A stretch of 25,420 nucleotides of DNA from CAZRIP01 sp964600165. Lineage in GTDB: Bacteria > Elusimicrobiota > Elusimicrobia > UBA1565 > UBA9628. Within the stretch, counting starts at the first letter, position 1. Each line of letters opens with the position of its first letter. The translations under genes were made by a program, and so were the position numbers. The notes under the pieces were generated by a model. That model made no database searches and was not told the DNA's origin. It saw only the letters and a program-made list of their open reading frames with translations. Positions 17,152 to 25,420 of the stretch are shown one piece after another. The stretch spans positions 1-25,420 of the forward strand of contig CAZRIP010000050.1 in assembly GCA_964600165.1 (NCBI GenBank), written 5' to 3'.

Positions 17152-17157
17152 ATTGTA
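17152..17157 (-). promoter_or_regulatory. Putative -10 box of the lipoprotein gene
   Basis: TACAAT on the minus strand (5 of 6 matches) would give a leader of roughly 18 nt carrying the GGGAG ribosome binding site. No good -35 is seen. The same hexamer precedes guaB3, which also has a Shine-Dalgarno leader. Confidence 0.4.
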
Positions 17158-17287
17158 CGCCCGCGCGCGTTGGGGAGATTTACGCGCGCCGTCACGGGCC
17201 GATGACGAAAAGGACTTGATCTGGATCAATAAAGCGCGTTGACGAGAGTCCTATAGGGCTCCTAGGCCTTCTGGGTAGCATCCCTCT

Positions 17288-18031
17288 ATGAAACGCCAGC
17301 TCCTCTTCGCCGCGCTGCTCGCCCTCGCCGCCTCCGCCGCCGCCCAGGAGACGCCGATCCGCTACATGCCCGAGCCCGATTTCGACGGCATCATCGCCCG
17401 CACGCTGGAGGGCGTCAAGCCCCACGACGCCTTCGAGGGCGTCGCGGCTTGCCGCGTCGCCGACGCGCAGTTCATCAAGCCGGTCTCGCTGGAAGAGGCG
17501 CGCCAGCTGCTGGCTCCGTGCGTCGCCGCCCTCACCGCCACGTACGGCAAGCGCGTCGCGATCGGCGAAGGCACGGTCTCCGCCCAGGGCCGCATGAGCG
17601 CGCAAGTCGAGGTGCTGATGCTCGAAGTCCCGGCCGGCACCGGCGTCGAAGCGCCCGTGATGAAGGACCTCAACAAGGCCGTCGCGGCGCGCGGCGGCCG
17701 CCTGCTCGGCCACCCGGCCGTCGTCGTCGCCGAGCAGCGGAAGACCCCGCAAGAGGCGCTCAACGAGTGCATCCTGCCGATGGTCGTGCGCGAGATCTCC
17801 ACCGGCGCCGACTTCATCAAGGCTTACGGCGTCTGCCTGCGCAAGATCCCCGAGTTCGGGATCGTCGAGATGCAGCCCTGGCCGAGCAAGCCCCTCGGCG
17901 TGATCCTGCTGACCAAGGCCGACCACCCCGTCGCCGAGAGCCTGACGACCGCCGTCGAGGTCAGCTCGCTCGAAGGCCCGGTGAAAGTCGAGTTGATCGC
18001 CTACGCGTCGACCACGGCGCTCGACCGCTAA
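17288..18031 (+). CDS. Small secreted protein with four cysteines, function unknown
   Basis: A 247-residue protein with a clear signal peptide (MKRQLLFAALLALAASAAAQ, cleavage likely before Gln20), predicted periplasmic or secreted. The mature part has four cysteines at 55, 78, 161 and 183, spaced as two pairs that could form disulfides, and is otherwise an alpha/beta-looking soluble domain without motifs I recognise. No Shine-Dalgarno is visible. A TAGCAT (17276-17281) lies 6 nt before the ATG and a TTGACG further upstream at 17239-17244, but their spacing of 31 nt does not make a normal promoter. The region in front contains two adjacent short palindromes, CCTATAGG (17250-17257) and CCTAGG (17261-17266). 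It ends 9 bp before the convergent giant gene. Confidence 0.75.
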   Translation: MKRQLLFAALLALAASAAAQETPIRYMPEPDFDGIIARTLEGVKPHDAFEGVAACRVADAQFIKPVSLEEARQLLAPCVAALTATYGKRVAIGEGTVSAQGRMSAQVEVLMLEVPAGTGVEAPVMKDLNKAVAARGGRLLGHPAVVVAEQRKTPQEALNECILPMVVREISTGADFIKAYGVCLRKIPEFGIVEMQPWPSKPLGVILLTKADHPVAESLTTAVEVSSLEGPVKVELIAYASTTALDR

Positions 18032-18040
18032 AAAGCGGGT

Positions 18041-21000
18041 TTAGCTCTTGGCCAGCGCGGCGTAGAGCTGCTTGACGTAAGCCTGCCAGCGCGCGAGCCA
18101 GCCGGCGTCCGCCGGCTCTCGGTCCGAGACGAGGATCGCCTGGTCGATCGCTTTCTCGCGCGCGGCATGGGCGCGGGCGCGGTCCGACAACGCGGCATCG
18201 AGGTCGCTATCGCGGGCCGCCAGAGAATCCCTAAGCCGCGCTTCATCCTGCGCCGCGTTCCGCGTCGAGGAGGCCAGCCGCACGTCGTAGCCGTCGAGCG
18301 CGCGCTGGCGCGCCGCGTACTGGTCCGCGCCCGGAAGGATCTGGATCTGCCGCTCCACGCGGTCGACGGCGACGTTGCCGGGGCGCGCGCCGGAGACGAC
18401 GACGCCCGAGCCGTCCGAGGACGGATCGCCCCCGACGAGCGGGTCCGCGAGCGCGCGCTGGAGCGCGGCCTCGCCCGATTGCGCGACGCGCTTGGACTGC
18501 TCGTACTCTCCCGCGCGGCCGCGGATCGCCTCGATCATCGTCTCCTCGGCGCCGCCGTGGAAGTGCGCGAGCGTGCGCTGCCTCGCCGTCGTGAGGTCCT
18601 CGAGGGATTGGTCGAGCGTTCTCTGCGCCTCGCCCACGCCGTAGTGCACGTCGCGATCGCCGTCGCGCGGATCCTTGTCGAGCACGCTCTGCCCGGGGCG
18701 GACCGGCGAGTCGAGCACGACCCGCGGAGGAAACTGGCTCGGGTCGTAGAAGCGGCTGACCGGGTCCGGCAGGAAGTTCAGCACGTCGACGACGCCGGCG
18801 ACCTTCCGGAAGAAGCCGTGATGCTCGGTCTCGCCGCCCTCGGTCTTGTACATGTTGACGCGGCCGAGGTAGTGCTGCTGGTTCGGGTCGCGGCCCGTGA
18901 TCAGCTCGATCGGCGCGCCGACGACGCCGCGCGGCAGCTCGAGCGCGAGATTGCCCCAGTTCCACGGCATCAGGCCCCAATTCTTGTCGCGCGAAACGGC
19001 CGACCGCGCGTCCTTGACGCGCTGGGTCATGTAGCGCCGCGACAAGGAGACGGACAGCCCGGTCGAGGTGTCCTCGTAATGGCTCAGGCGATAGACAGGC
19101 TTGGTCGTCACGCCGTCCGGCGCGATCTCGTCGTCTTCACCTTTCATGACGACGGACTTGAGCGCCCAGCCGGCGGCGGCCTTGGCGACGGCGGCTTGGT
19201 CCTGCCAGCGCGCCTTGAGGCGGCCTTCTCCATCGAGCTCCGCCGCGAGCAGCGGGCCGCTGACGGTGAGAGCCGACGGCGCGCTCGCGATCTGATCCTC
19301 GAGCTTGAGCCAGCCGTAGACCGGCAAGGCCGAAACCGCGACCACGGCGCCGTCCTGGTCGAGCCCGAGCTGGAGGTTGTCCGAGAGGTAAAGGCTCCAA
19401 GTCTTCGACCGCTGGAGCAGCGCCACGGCCCCGTCGAGCGCCTTCGCCGCGTTGAGCGCCTTGGCGTGAGCCAGCTTGTACTTGTCGGAAGCGTCGTTGA
19501 ACGCCTTGGCGACCGGATCGAAGGCTTTCTGGGCTTCTTTGAACGCTGGATCCTGCGAAACGCGCCGATCGAGCTCGACTTTGAAGCGCGCCTGGTAAAG
19601 CTGCTCGCTCTCGCTCGGAGCGCGGGGCGGGAACGCGCGCGCGAGGTCGTTTTGGACGCGCTCGCGGACCGCGAGCTGCGCGCGCTGGTACTCGGCGCTC
19701 GCGCGGTCGGCGGCCGCCTTGCGGTCGTCGAGCCGGGCCTTCTGGCGCGCGTCTTCCGCCTGGGTATCGGCCGCGTCGCGCCGCGCCTTGTCCAGATCCT
19801 GCTCGGCGTTCTTGAAAGCCTTCACGACGGCGTTGTAGTCGTCCTCGGTCGTGTAGACGTCGGCGACGGAGCCGTCGGGCGCGCGCGCGAAGGCGTAGGA
19901 GTTGAGCTTGACGTCGATCCAGCCCTTGGCGAGCTCGGCGCCGCGCTTCTTTTCGGCCTCCGCGGCGAGCGCGGACGCGCCTTTGGCCGAGAGCGTGAGC
20001 TTCGCGAAATCTTTCTCGTCGTCGGAGCCGCTCAGGCTTTCGAGCGTCGGGTAGCGGTCGCGAGAGAGCGCCTGATCTCCTTCATAAACGAACATCACGT
20101 ATTTTTCAGGCGGCAGCGCGAGCGCCTGAAGCGGGTTGAGCTGGCCGTGCAGGCGGCCCGGCGCCTCGCCGGGCTGCGGCGCCTCGAAGTAGAACACGCG
20201 CCCCTGCTCGTTCTTGCCGCCGGGGCCGAACACTTGGTCGAGCGAGAGGCCCTGAGAACCGTCCTCGGCCGGCCGGTCGAGGGCGAAGTCGTAGCGATCG
20301 AGCCGCTCGGCGAGCGAAAGCCGCCGGTCGTTGGCGTCGAGCGCCCGCCGGGCGTCGTCGCGCCCGTCTTGCGCCGCGTCGACGCCGCCGACGACCTCGT
20401 TGTCGCCCATGAAGAGCCCGCCGTCGCGTTCGACGATCGTTCCCGCCTTGACCGCGGCGTCGACCTCCTGGCGCGTCATCCAGCCCTTGACGCTCCACTG
20501 CCGCGCGCCGTCCTTGTCGACGGTCGTGACCGCGTAGAGCGGCGAGAGGTCGGCGGCGGCCGCGCCCGCGCTCCAGCGCGCTCGGGTCTCCTTGAGATCT
20601 TCCAAGCGGCCCGCGATCGCGTCGAGCTCGTCGGGCGCGCGGCTGTCCCAGCGCGCCGCGGCCAGGCGCGCCTCTTGCAGCATGATCAGCGCGTCCAGCG
20701 CGCCCAGCCCTCGGCCCGAGCGCACCTGGGCCGCGCGCCGCTCCAGCGCGCCGCGTACTCCGTAGAGGGCGTCCAACGTGCGCGCGAGCTCCTGGTCCGA
20801 GCGCACCTCGGGCTTTTGCAGCGTCGCGATCAGCTCGCGGTCGAAGTCCTCTTGCGCCTTCAGGTAAGCGTCGAGGTCGACGTCCTTGAGGATGAACTGG
20901 GAAGGATCGCCGCCGACCTCGGTGAGATAGCGTTCCAGGAGGCGCTGCTTGGCCGAGTCCAGGACTTTCGCCTTGGCCTCGAGCGCCGAGTAGAGCCCGG

Positions 21001-24000
21001 CCGGGCCGCCGCCCGCGCCGCTCCAGTACGCGTCGCGCATCGCCGTGGAAAGCTGCGCGTAGCGCGCGCGGTCGGCGCCGGCCGCCTCGGATTGGGAGGC
21101 GATGTCTTCTCTGATAAACGAATTTAGCCGCGCCTTGGCGCCCTCGGGAGCGCTCTTCAACAGCTCCGAGAGGTCGGAGATCAAGGTCATCCGGCGTCCT
21201 TCGGAGTCGGTGCGCGCGAGGAGGTCGAGCTTCTCCGCCTCAGAAAAGTCCTTATGCCGGATCACGTCGGCGTTCCAGAGCGCCAGGCGATAGCTCGCGA
21301 CGTCGTCGCGCAGGCGCTGGCGGAACGCCTCGGGCATCGGCGGCTCCAGCGAGTCCAGAAGCGCCTCGAAGCCGAAGTCGAGATCGCGGAAGCGGTCGGC
21401 CCAATACGCCAACAGCTCGGCGCGCGAATCCTTTTCTAAAGGAGAAAGCTCCGGCGCCGGAGGCACGTAGGGCCGCAAGCCGGAGCCGTCTCCCGCGCCC
21501 AGCGCCTCGAGCTCGGAGACGAGCGAGATGAAGTCCGCCTTGGTGTCGGTGAGCTGCTGCGTCAAGCCGAGCCACGCCTCCACGACGCGGCCGCGCGCCT
21601 GCTCCGCCTCGGCGAGCTCCGCCGGCGCGCGCGCGCGGCCCATCAGGGCCTTGTACTCGGCCTCGGCGGCCGCGATGAGATCCTTGCGCCTCTCGATCTG
21701 GCGGCTGCCGTCTTCGACGCGGCTCATCATCGACTGCAGCCGCAGCGTCAGCTGCTGCATGCGCCCGTCCGACACGAGCTGCTTGCGCAGCGCGTCCGTC
21801 AGCACGTTTTCCAAGCCCGCCTCGATGGACCGCGGGTCCGGGGCCTCGAGGAACGAGCCGCCGACGGTCTGGCCGCGGAAGACGCCGAAGGCCGCCACCG
21901 GCGTGAATCCTTTATAACTCATGCGCTCGGCGATCGTGTCCGCGTTGAGCTGGCTGATCAAATTGTCTTCAGTGCCGAAGGACGGCGGCGGCGCGCCGTC
22001 GAACAGGGTCTTTTTGATCCGGTCGATCTGCAGGTCGCGCACGTCCTTGAGAAAGCGGTCGGCCATCGCGGGGAGGTCGCGCGCGCCCGAGGAGTCCTCC
22101 GGGACGAGGGCCTCGAGCTGCTCGAGCGTCGTGCCGGGCGGAAGCTGGAGCTTGGCGACGAGCGCGTCGCGCTCGCCGGCCAGGCGCAAGGTGATCTGGC
22201 GCGTGAACTCGTCGAGGTTGCCCTGCAGCTGCGTCTCCGGCCCGCGCGGCGCGGCCGTCGCCCGGCGCGCCCAGCGCAGGATCTGCGCGTCGGCCTTGAA
22301 GTCCTCGACGAGCATGTCCGCGCGCGCGTCGGCTCCGGAGAGCTGCGCGCGGTAGATGCGGTCCGCCTTCTCGTCGCGGAGCTTGGCGAGGGAGAGCAGT
22401 ACCTCGGGCGGCGTGTCCTGGCTTTTCAAGCGCACCTCGAGCCACCCTTCGCCGAAACTCTTGTCGATCGGCGTCTTGCCGAGCGTCTCGTGGGCGTAGT
22501 AGTAGCGCGCGAAGGAAGACGCCTGGTGCGCGAGCTCGGCCGGATCGAGGTTTTGCACCGGGGCGTCGGGCGCTTGAGCCGAGGCGCCGCGCTCGGCTTG
22601 CTCGACGCGCCGCGTGAGCTCGGCGAAGGAAGAGGGCGCCGTCGCGTAGTTTCCTGACGCGGCGGCGGGATCGTCCTCGAGCGAAAGCAGGTCGGCCTGA
22701 AGCGAATAAGCGCGCTGCTCGAGCGCCAACCGCTGGAGCTCGGCGTCCGGCGAGGAGGACGAGCCCAAGCGCGCGAGCTCGGCTTCCGCCTCGGAAAGGG
22801 CCGAGCGCGCCTGCGCGCGGCCCGCTTTCACTTGCGCGTCGTAGGACTCCCGCGCGCGCTCCTCGGTCAACGTCTGCACGCGCGCGGCGGCGACGAGGTC
22901 GGGATTGCCGATGGGGCCGCCGCCGAGCGCCGAGATCAGCCGCGAAAGCGCGCGGACGGTCAAGGAGACCGGCTCGAGGGCGAGCTGCTCGACTTTCAGG
23001 TCCTTGTCGGCGATCGTCTCGACGTCTTGAGCCACCTTCACGCGCGAGTCGAGTATCCCCTGTTGCGTCTCGACGGGCTTGAGCGCGGCGAGCTGCGTTC
23101 GAAGCGACGCCAGCGCCTGCTCCGGGGTCACGTCGATCGTCAGCGGCGCGCCGGCGGCGCGGCCGAGCAGGAAATTGAGGTTCGCCTCGGCTTGCTGGAC
23201 CGCGAGCTTGGCGAGGTCGCGCTGCTGGATGGCGGCGTCGAGCTTCTGCCGGTCTTGGCCGTTTCCGAGAGCCGGGATGATTTGCCCGTCATATAGAGCC
23301 AAGGTCCGCTGCGCGAGACCGCGGTCGATCACGTTCCGCGCGAACTGCGCGGCGAGTTGAGCGCGGACTCGGCCTTGGAGCTGATTGTAATACAGCGCCT
23401 GGCTCTGATCGCGATGCACCTCGAGCTCGCGCAGCTCCTCGGGCTTGAACTCGAAGCCCGGGATCGGCGTCACGGGGATGCCCGTGATCCCGATCGAGGG
23501 CAGCCAGCCCGTCCCGGACGCCGTCAGGTTGGCGCCGACGACGACGTCGACGAAGGCTTTTTGGATGCGATGATCGTTGGCTTGCGTCATCTCGCCGGCG
23601 GCCTCGCCGCGCAGGGCGATCTCCTCGAGGCCGTGGTTCTCCGAGAAGACGCGCGAGATCGCGTCGTCGATCGAGTGAACGGCGGCGAGCGGCAGCGAGC
23701 CGCCCTGGACGCCCTCAGGACGGACGTTGGCGTCCAGGGCAGCCCAGGCGTCGGCCACCGCCGCGCGCGCGTCGGCGTCGAGCGCGGCCATGATGTACCA
23801 GTGCCAGGCGTCGAAAGCCGAGTCGAGCTCGCTCGAGCTCGAGAGCCCGTTGCGATAAGCGCGGATCGCCAGGCCCAGGCGCTGCGCGGCCTCGGCCAGC
23901 CCCGGCGCGAGCGCCGAGGCGCTGTCGCGCCAGAGCTGCGCTTGCTGGCGCTGTTTTTGAGCCTCCAGACGCGCCTCGGCGAAGGCCTCCATCATTTGCT

Positions 24001-25420
24001 GCGCCGCGGCCCTGCTCTCGAGCGTGTAGGCGCGGTTCTGCGCCTTCGACGACGGGTCGTAGAGCGGGATGCGGATCGAGCCGCCGACGCCGAAGATCTG
24101 ATTGGCCATCAAGTCCTGCAGCTGGACGCCGACGCCGAGCGTGAACTGGTCGACGATCGGGAGATAATCGGCGAGATCGAGCGGATTGTCGCCCATCTGC
24201 TTCTTGAGCCGGTCCGGGTCGAGGGCTTTGAGCATTTGGGCCAGGCGATCGGGCAGCGCGATCGTCTTGCGCATCTCGGCCGTCAGCGACTGGAGATCGG
24301 CCGGCGAGAGGTCGTCGAAAGGCACGGGCTGGCCCGGGTCGCGGCCCGTCAGCGCGTTGTATTCCATGACCGCCTGATGGAGCGCGGACTCGGCCTCGCC
24401 GGCCTTGACCGCCGCTTCCTGGCGGCTCGCCGCCGTCGGGCCGTTCTTGACCATGTAAGTCTCGGCCTTGAGCCGCCACTGCTGCTGCGCGACCTCGACG
24501 ACGCAGGCCTGCCATTTCTCGACGGCCGCGACGAGGTCGTTCTGCAGCTTGACGCCGAGGACGAAGAGGTCGGCCAGATCGGCGTCGAGCCGCGCTTTCT
24601 GGGTTTTCCTGAGCGTGATGTCGGTCTGCGTGCCGACGACGAAACCGCCGCCGACGGCGCGATCGGCCGTGTCGTCGGAGATCGGGTTGCTCACCCACCC
24701 GACCATCCCGCGCATGCGCGTGTTGTCCATGACCGCGCCCGCCTTGCGCAGCTCGGCGATCTCGCGCGCGAGCGCGCCCATGTCCTGCATGAGGAGCTTG
24801 CTCGCGATGTCCTGCGCCCAGACGCGCTTGAGCTCCTGGACTCGCTTGTCGTCGGCGGCGCTCTTAAAGAAGTCATTCATGTCTCGATTGAATTCCTGTA
24901 ATGCGACGCCGCCTTCGAGCGTCTGCTTCGAGCCGCCGATGACCGATTGCCAGAGCTGCCCGAGAGTGAACGCCGAGTTCATCGTGACCGCGAGGCGGTC
25001 GTTGAGGCCGACGTACGGCGCGCCGTAGGACACCTCGACGGTCGAGTTGTCGCCGAGCTTCTTGGCGATCGACGCGTAGTAAGCCTTCGCGTCGCCGAGG
25101 AGCTCCCCTTGGCCGCTGATGACGACGCCGTAATTGGGCAGCGTGACCGAGAGCTTGTCGGTCAGCGTGTTGTACTGCCGGCCCAGCTCGCCGGTGGCCT
25201 TGTTTTGAATCAGCATCCACGGCTTGCCCGTGTCGTCTTTGAGCGTGAAGCCTTTCAATATGGAGGCCCCGACGGCTTGTTGATTGATGTCGTCGGTGCC
25301 GCCCGTCTTCGACCAGAACAGGTCCATCGTGAACGTGTCCGCCGGCGCGCCCTTGCCCTCGACGTTGCTGATCAGCCGCCCCAGGTCGACGCTCGGGCCG
25401 ATCTGCGTGCGGTAGTAGTT
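18041..25420 (-). CDS. Giant multi-domain protein with repeated TolC-like (OEP) segments, 5' end outside window
   Basis: An uninterrupted frame of at least 2,459 codons, open at the window edge, so its start, signal peptide and full size are unseen. Numbering here is from the first visible codon. Segments resembling outer-membrane efflux (OEP/TolC) halves are visible: about 247-362 with YNALTGRDPGQPV; about 442-563 with GGSIRIPLYDP then YRNGLSSSSELDSAFDA; about 664-761 with AVQQAEANLNFLLGR; and about 1167-1307 with EAEYKALMGRA then ELAEAEQ. Between and after them are long Ala/Glu/Arg coiled-coil stretches, notably about 1870-2000. Other parts look beta-rich, and a Trp/Pro-rich stretch with LMPWNWGNLALELPRG lies at about 2148-2240. 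Only one cysteine is visible (Cys306). Export to the periplasm or outer membrane is inferred. Ordinary TolC is about 450 residues. A large adhesin/scaffold or an assembly of efflux channels are alternatives. Confidence 0.85.
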   Translation of the reverse strand, partial: NYYRTQIGPSVDLGRLISNVEGKGAPADTFTMDLFWSKTGGTDDINQQAVGASILKGFTLKDDTGKPWMLIQNKATGELGRQYNTLTDKLSVTLPNYGVVISGQGELLGDAKAYYASIAKKLGDNSTVEVSYGAPYVGLNDRLAVTMNSAFTLGQLWQSVIGGSKQTLEGGVALQEFNRDMNDFFKSAADDKRVQELKRVWAQDIASKLLMQDMGALAREIAELRKAGAVMDNTRMRGMVGWVSNPISDDTADRAVGGGFVVGTQTDITLRKTQKARLDADLADLFVLGVKLQNDLVAAVEKWQACVVEVAQQQWRLKAETYMVKNGPTAASRQEAAVKAGEAESALHQAVMEYNALTGRDPGQPVPFDDLSPADLQSLTAEMRKTIALPDRLAQMLKALDPDRLKKQMGDNPLDLADYLPIVDQFTLGVGVQLQDLMANQIFGVGGSIRIPLYDPSSKAQNRAYTLESRAAAQQMMEAFAEARLEAQKQRQQAQLWRDSASALAPGLAEAAQRLGLAIRAYRNGLSSSSELDSAFDAWHWYIMAALDADARAAVADAWAALDANVRPEGVQGGSLPLAAVHSIDDAISRVFSENHGLEEIALRGEAAGEMTQANDHRIQKAFVDVVVGANLTASGTGWLPSIGITGIPVTPIPGFEFKPEELRELEVHRDQSQALYYNQLQGRVRAQLAAQFARNVIDRGLAQRTLALYDGQIIPALGNGQDRQKLDAAIQQRDLAKLAVQQAEANLNFLLGRAAGAPLTIDVTPEQALASLRTQLAALKPVETQQGILDSRVKVAQDVETIADKDLKVEQLALEPVSLTVRALSRLISALGGGPIGNPDLVAAARVQTLTEERARESYDAQVKAGRAQARSALSEAEAELARLGSSSSPDAELQRLALEQRAYSLQADLLSLEDDPAAASGNYATAPSSFAELTRRVEQAERGASAQAPDAPVQNLDPAELAHQASSFARYYYAHETLGKTPIDKSFGEGWLEVRLKSQDTPPEVLLSLAKLRDEKADRIYRAQLSGADARADMLVEDFKADAQILRWARRATAAPRGPETQLQGNLDEFTRQITLRLAGERDALVAKLQLPPGTTLEQLEALVPEDSSGARDLPAMADRFLKDVRDLQIDRIKKTLFDGAPPPSFGTEDNLISQLNADTIAERMSYKGFTPVAAFGVFRGQTVGGSFLEAPDPRSIEAGLENVLTDALRKQLVSDGRMQQLTLRLQSMMSRVEDGSRQIERRKDLIAAAEAEYKALMGRARAPAELAEAEQARGRVVEAWLGLTQQLTDTKADFISLVSELEALGAGDGSGLRPYVPPAPELSPLEKDSRAELLAYWADRFRDLDFGFEALLDSLEPPMPEAFRQRLRDDVASYRLALWNADVIRHKDFSEAEKLDLLARTDSEGRRMTLISDLSELLKSAPEGAKARLNSFIREDIASQSEAAGADRARYAQLSTAMRDAYWSGAGGGPAGLYSALEAKAKVLDSAKQRLLERYLTEVGGDPSQFILKDVDLDAYLKAQEDFDRELIATLQKPEVRSDQELARTLDALYGVRGALERRAAQVRSGRGLGALDALIMLQEARLAAARWDSRAPDELDAIAGRLEDLKETRARWSAGAAAADLSPLYAVTTVDKDGARQWSVKGWMTRQEVDAAVKAGTIVERDGGLFMGDNEVVGGVDAAQDGRDDARRALDANDRRLSLAERLDRYDFALDRPAEDGSQGLSLDQVFGPGGKNEQGRVFYFEAPQPGEAPGRLHGQLNPLQALALPPEKYVMFVYEGDQALSRDRYPTLESLSGSDDEKDFAKLTLSAKGASALAAEAEKKRGAELAKGWIDVKLNSYAFARAPDGSVADVYTTEDDYNAVVKAFKNAEQDLDKARRDAADTQAEDARQKARLDDRKAAADRASAEYQRAQLAVRERVQNDLARAFPPRAPSESEQLYQARFKVELDRRVSQDPAFKEAQKAFDPVAKAFNDASDKYKLAHAKALNAAKALDGAVALLQRSKTWSLYLSDNLQLGLDQDGAVVAVSALPVYGWLKLEDQIASAPSALTVSGPLLAAELDGEGRLKARWQDQAAVAKAAAGWALKSVVMKGEDDEIAPDGVTTKPVYRLSHYEDTSTGLSVSLSRRYMTQRVKDARSAVSRDKNWGLMPWNWGNLALELPRGVVGAPIELITGRDPNQQHYLGRVNMYKTEGGETEHHGFFRKVAGVVDVLNFLPDPVSRFYDPSQFPPRVVLDSPVRPGQSVLDKDPRDGDRDVHYGVGEAQRTLDQSLEDLTTARQRTLAHFHGGAEETMIEAIRGRAGEYEQSKRVAQSGEAALQRALADPLVGGDPSSDGSGVVVSGARPGNVAVDRVERQIQILPGADQYAARQRALDGYDVRLASSTRNAAQDEARLRDSLAARDSDLDAALSDRARAHAAREKAIDQAILVSDREPADAGWLARWQAYVKQLYAALAKS

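Noticed and set aside
18167..21127. A 986-codon open frame on the + strand antisense to the giant gene
   Set aside because: Arg/Ala/Val-rich translation without domains, typical of a shadow frame in GC-rich coding DNA. The minus-strand frame is far longer and shows TolC-like and coiled-coil structure.

Overview
The window is a GC-rich bacterial segment (about 67% GC where hand-counted in purF). The probable host is Gram-negative: one gene encodes a lipoprotein with a clear lipobox, several proteins carry Sec signal peptides, and a giant protein contains outer-membrane-efflux (TolC-like) helices. No marker in the window fixes the phylum. The mix of de novo purine genes, coiled-coil, TPR and Cys-rich secreted proteins and very large ORFs would fit a high-GC Elusimicrobiota-like or similar deep-branching lineage, but this is a guess. 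No rRNA, tRNA, CRISPR array, transposase or integrase gene was seen.

Region 1 (about 1-7392, + strand) is a tightly packed purine operon: guaB3 (IMP dehydrogenase-related), guaA, purC, a double-domain purS, purL and purQ. From guaA on, each start codon overlaps the preceding stop (TAATG or ATGA), so the genes are probably translationally coupled. Region 2 (7450-9100, +) holds two adjacent, related coiled-coil genes. Region 3 (9105 to about 10184, - strand) is a secreted, extremely Cys-rich protein ending in three short IRAxHxxEIR-like repeats. Region 4 (10254-12064, +) holds two exported proteins, an orphan and a TPR protein, overlapping by 4 bp. A long, nearly perfect inverted repeat follows. 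Region 5 (12174-16439, +) is the second purine operon: purF, purD, purE and purK, again with 4-bp NTGA overlaps and with GTG and TTG starts. Region 6 (16429-17127 -, 17288-18031 +) holds a lipoprotein and a small secreted protein. Region 7 (18041 to the window edge, -) is one open reading frame of at least 2,459 codons, cut off at its 5' end by the window edge.

Together the two purine operons supply amidophosphoribosyltransferase (PurF), GAR synthetase (PurD), the PurS/PurL/PurQ FGAM synthase complex, both carboxylation enzymes (PurK, PurE), SAICAR synthase (PurC), and the IMP-to-GMP branch (GuaB3, GuaA). Genes for GAR transformylase, AIR synthetase (PurM), PurB, PurH and PurA are not in the window and must lie elsewhere.

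The most notable items are the giant multi-TolC-like protein, the fused tandem PurS, a set of TATACT-like -10 boxes only 7-9 nt before start codons (suggesting leaderless transcripts), the 54-bp hairpin before purF, and the Cys-rich repeat protein whose start codon is unclear.
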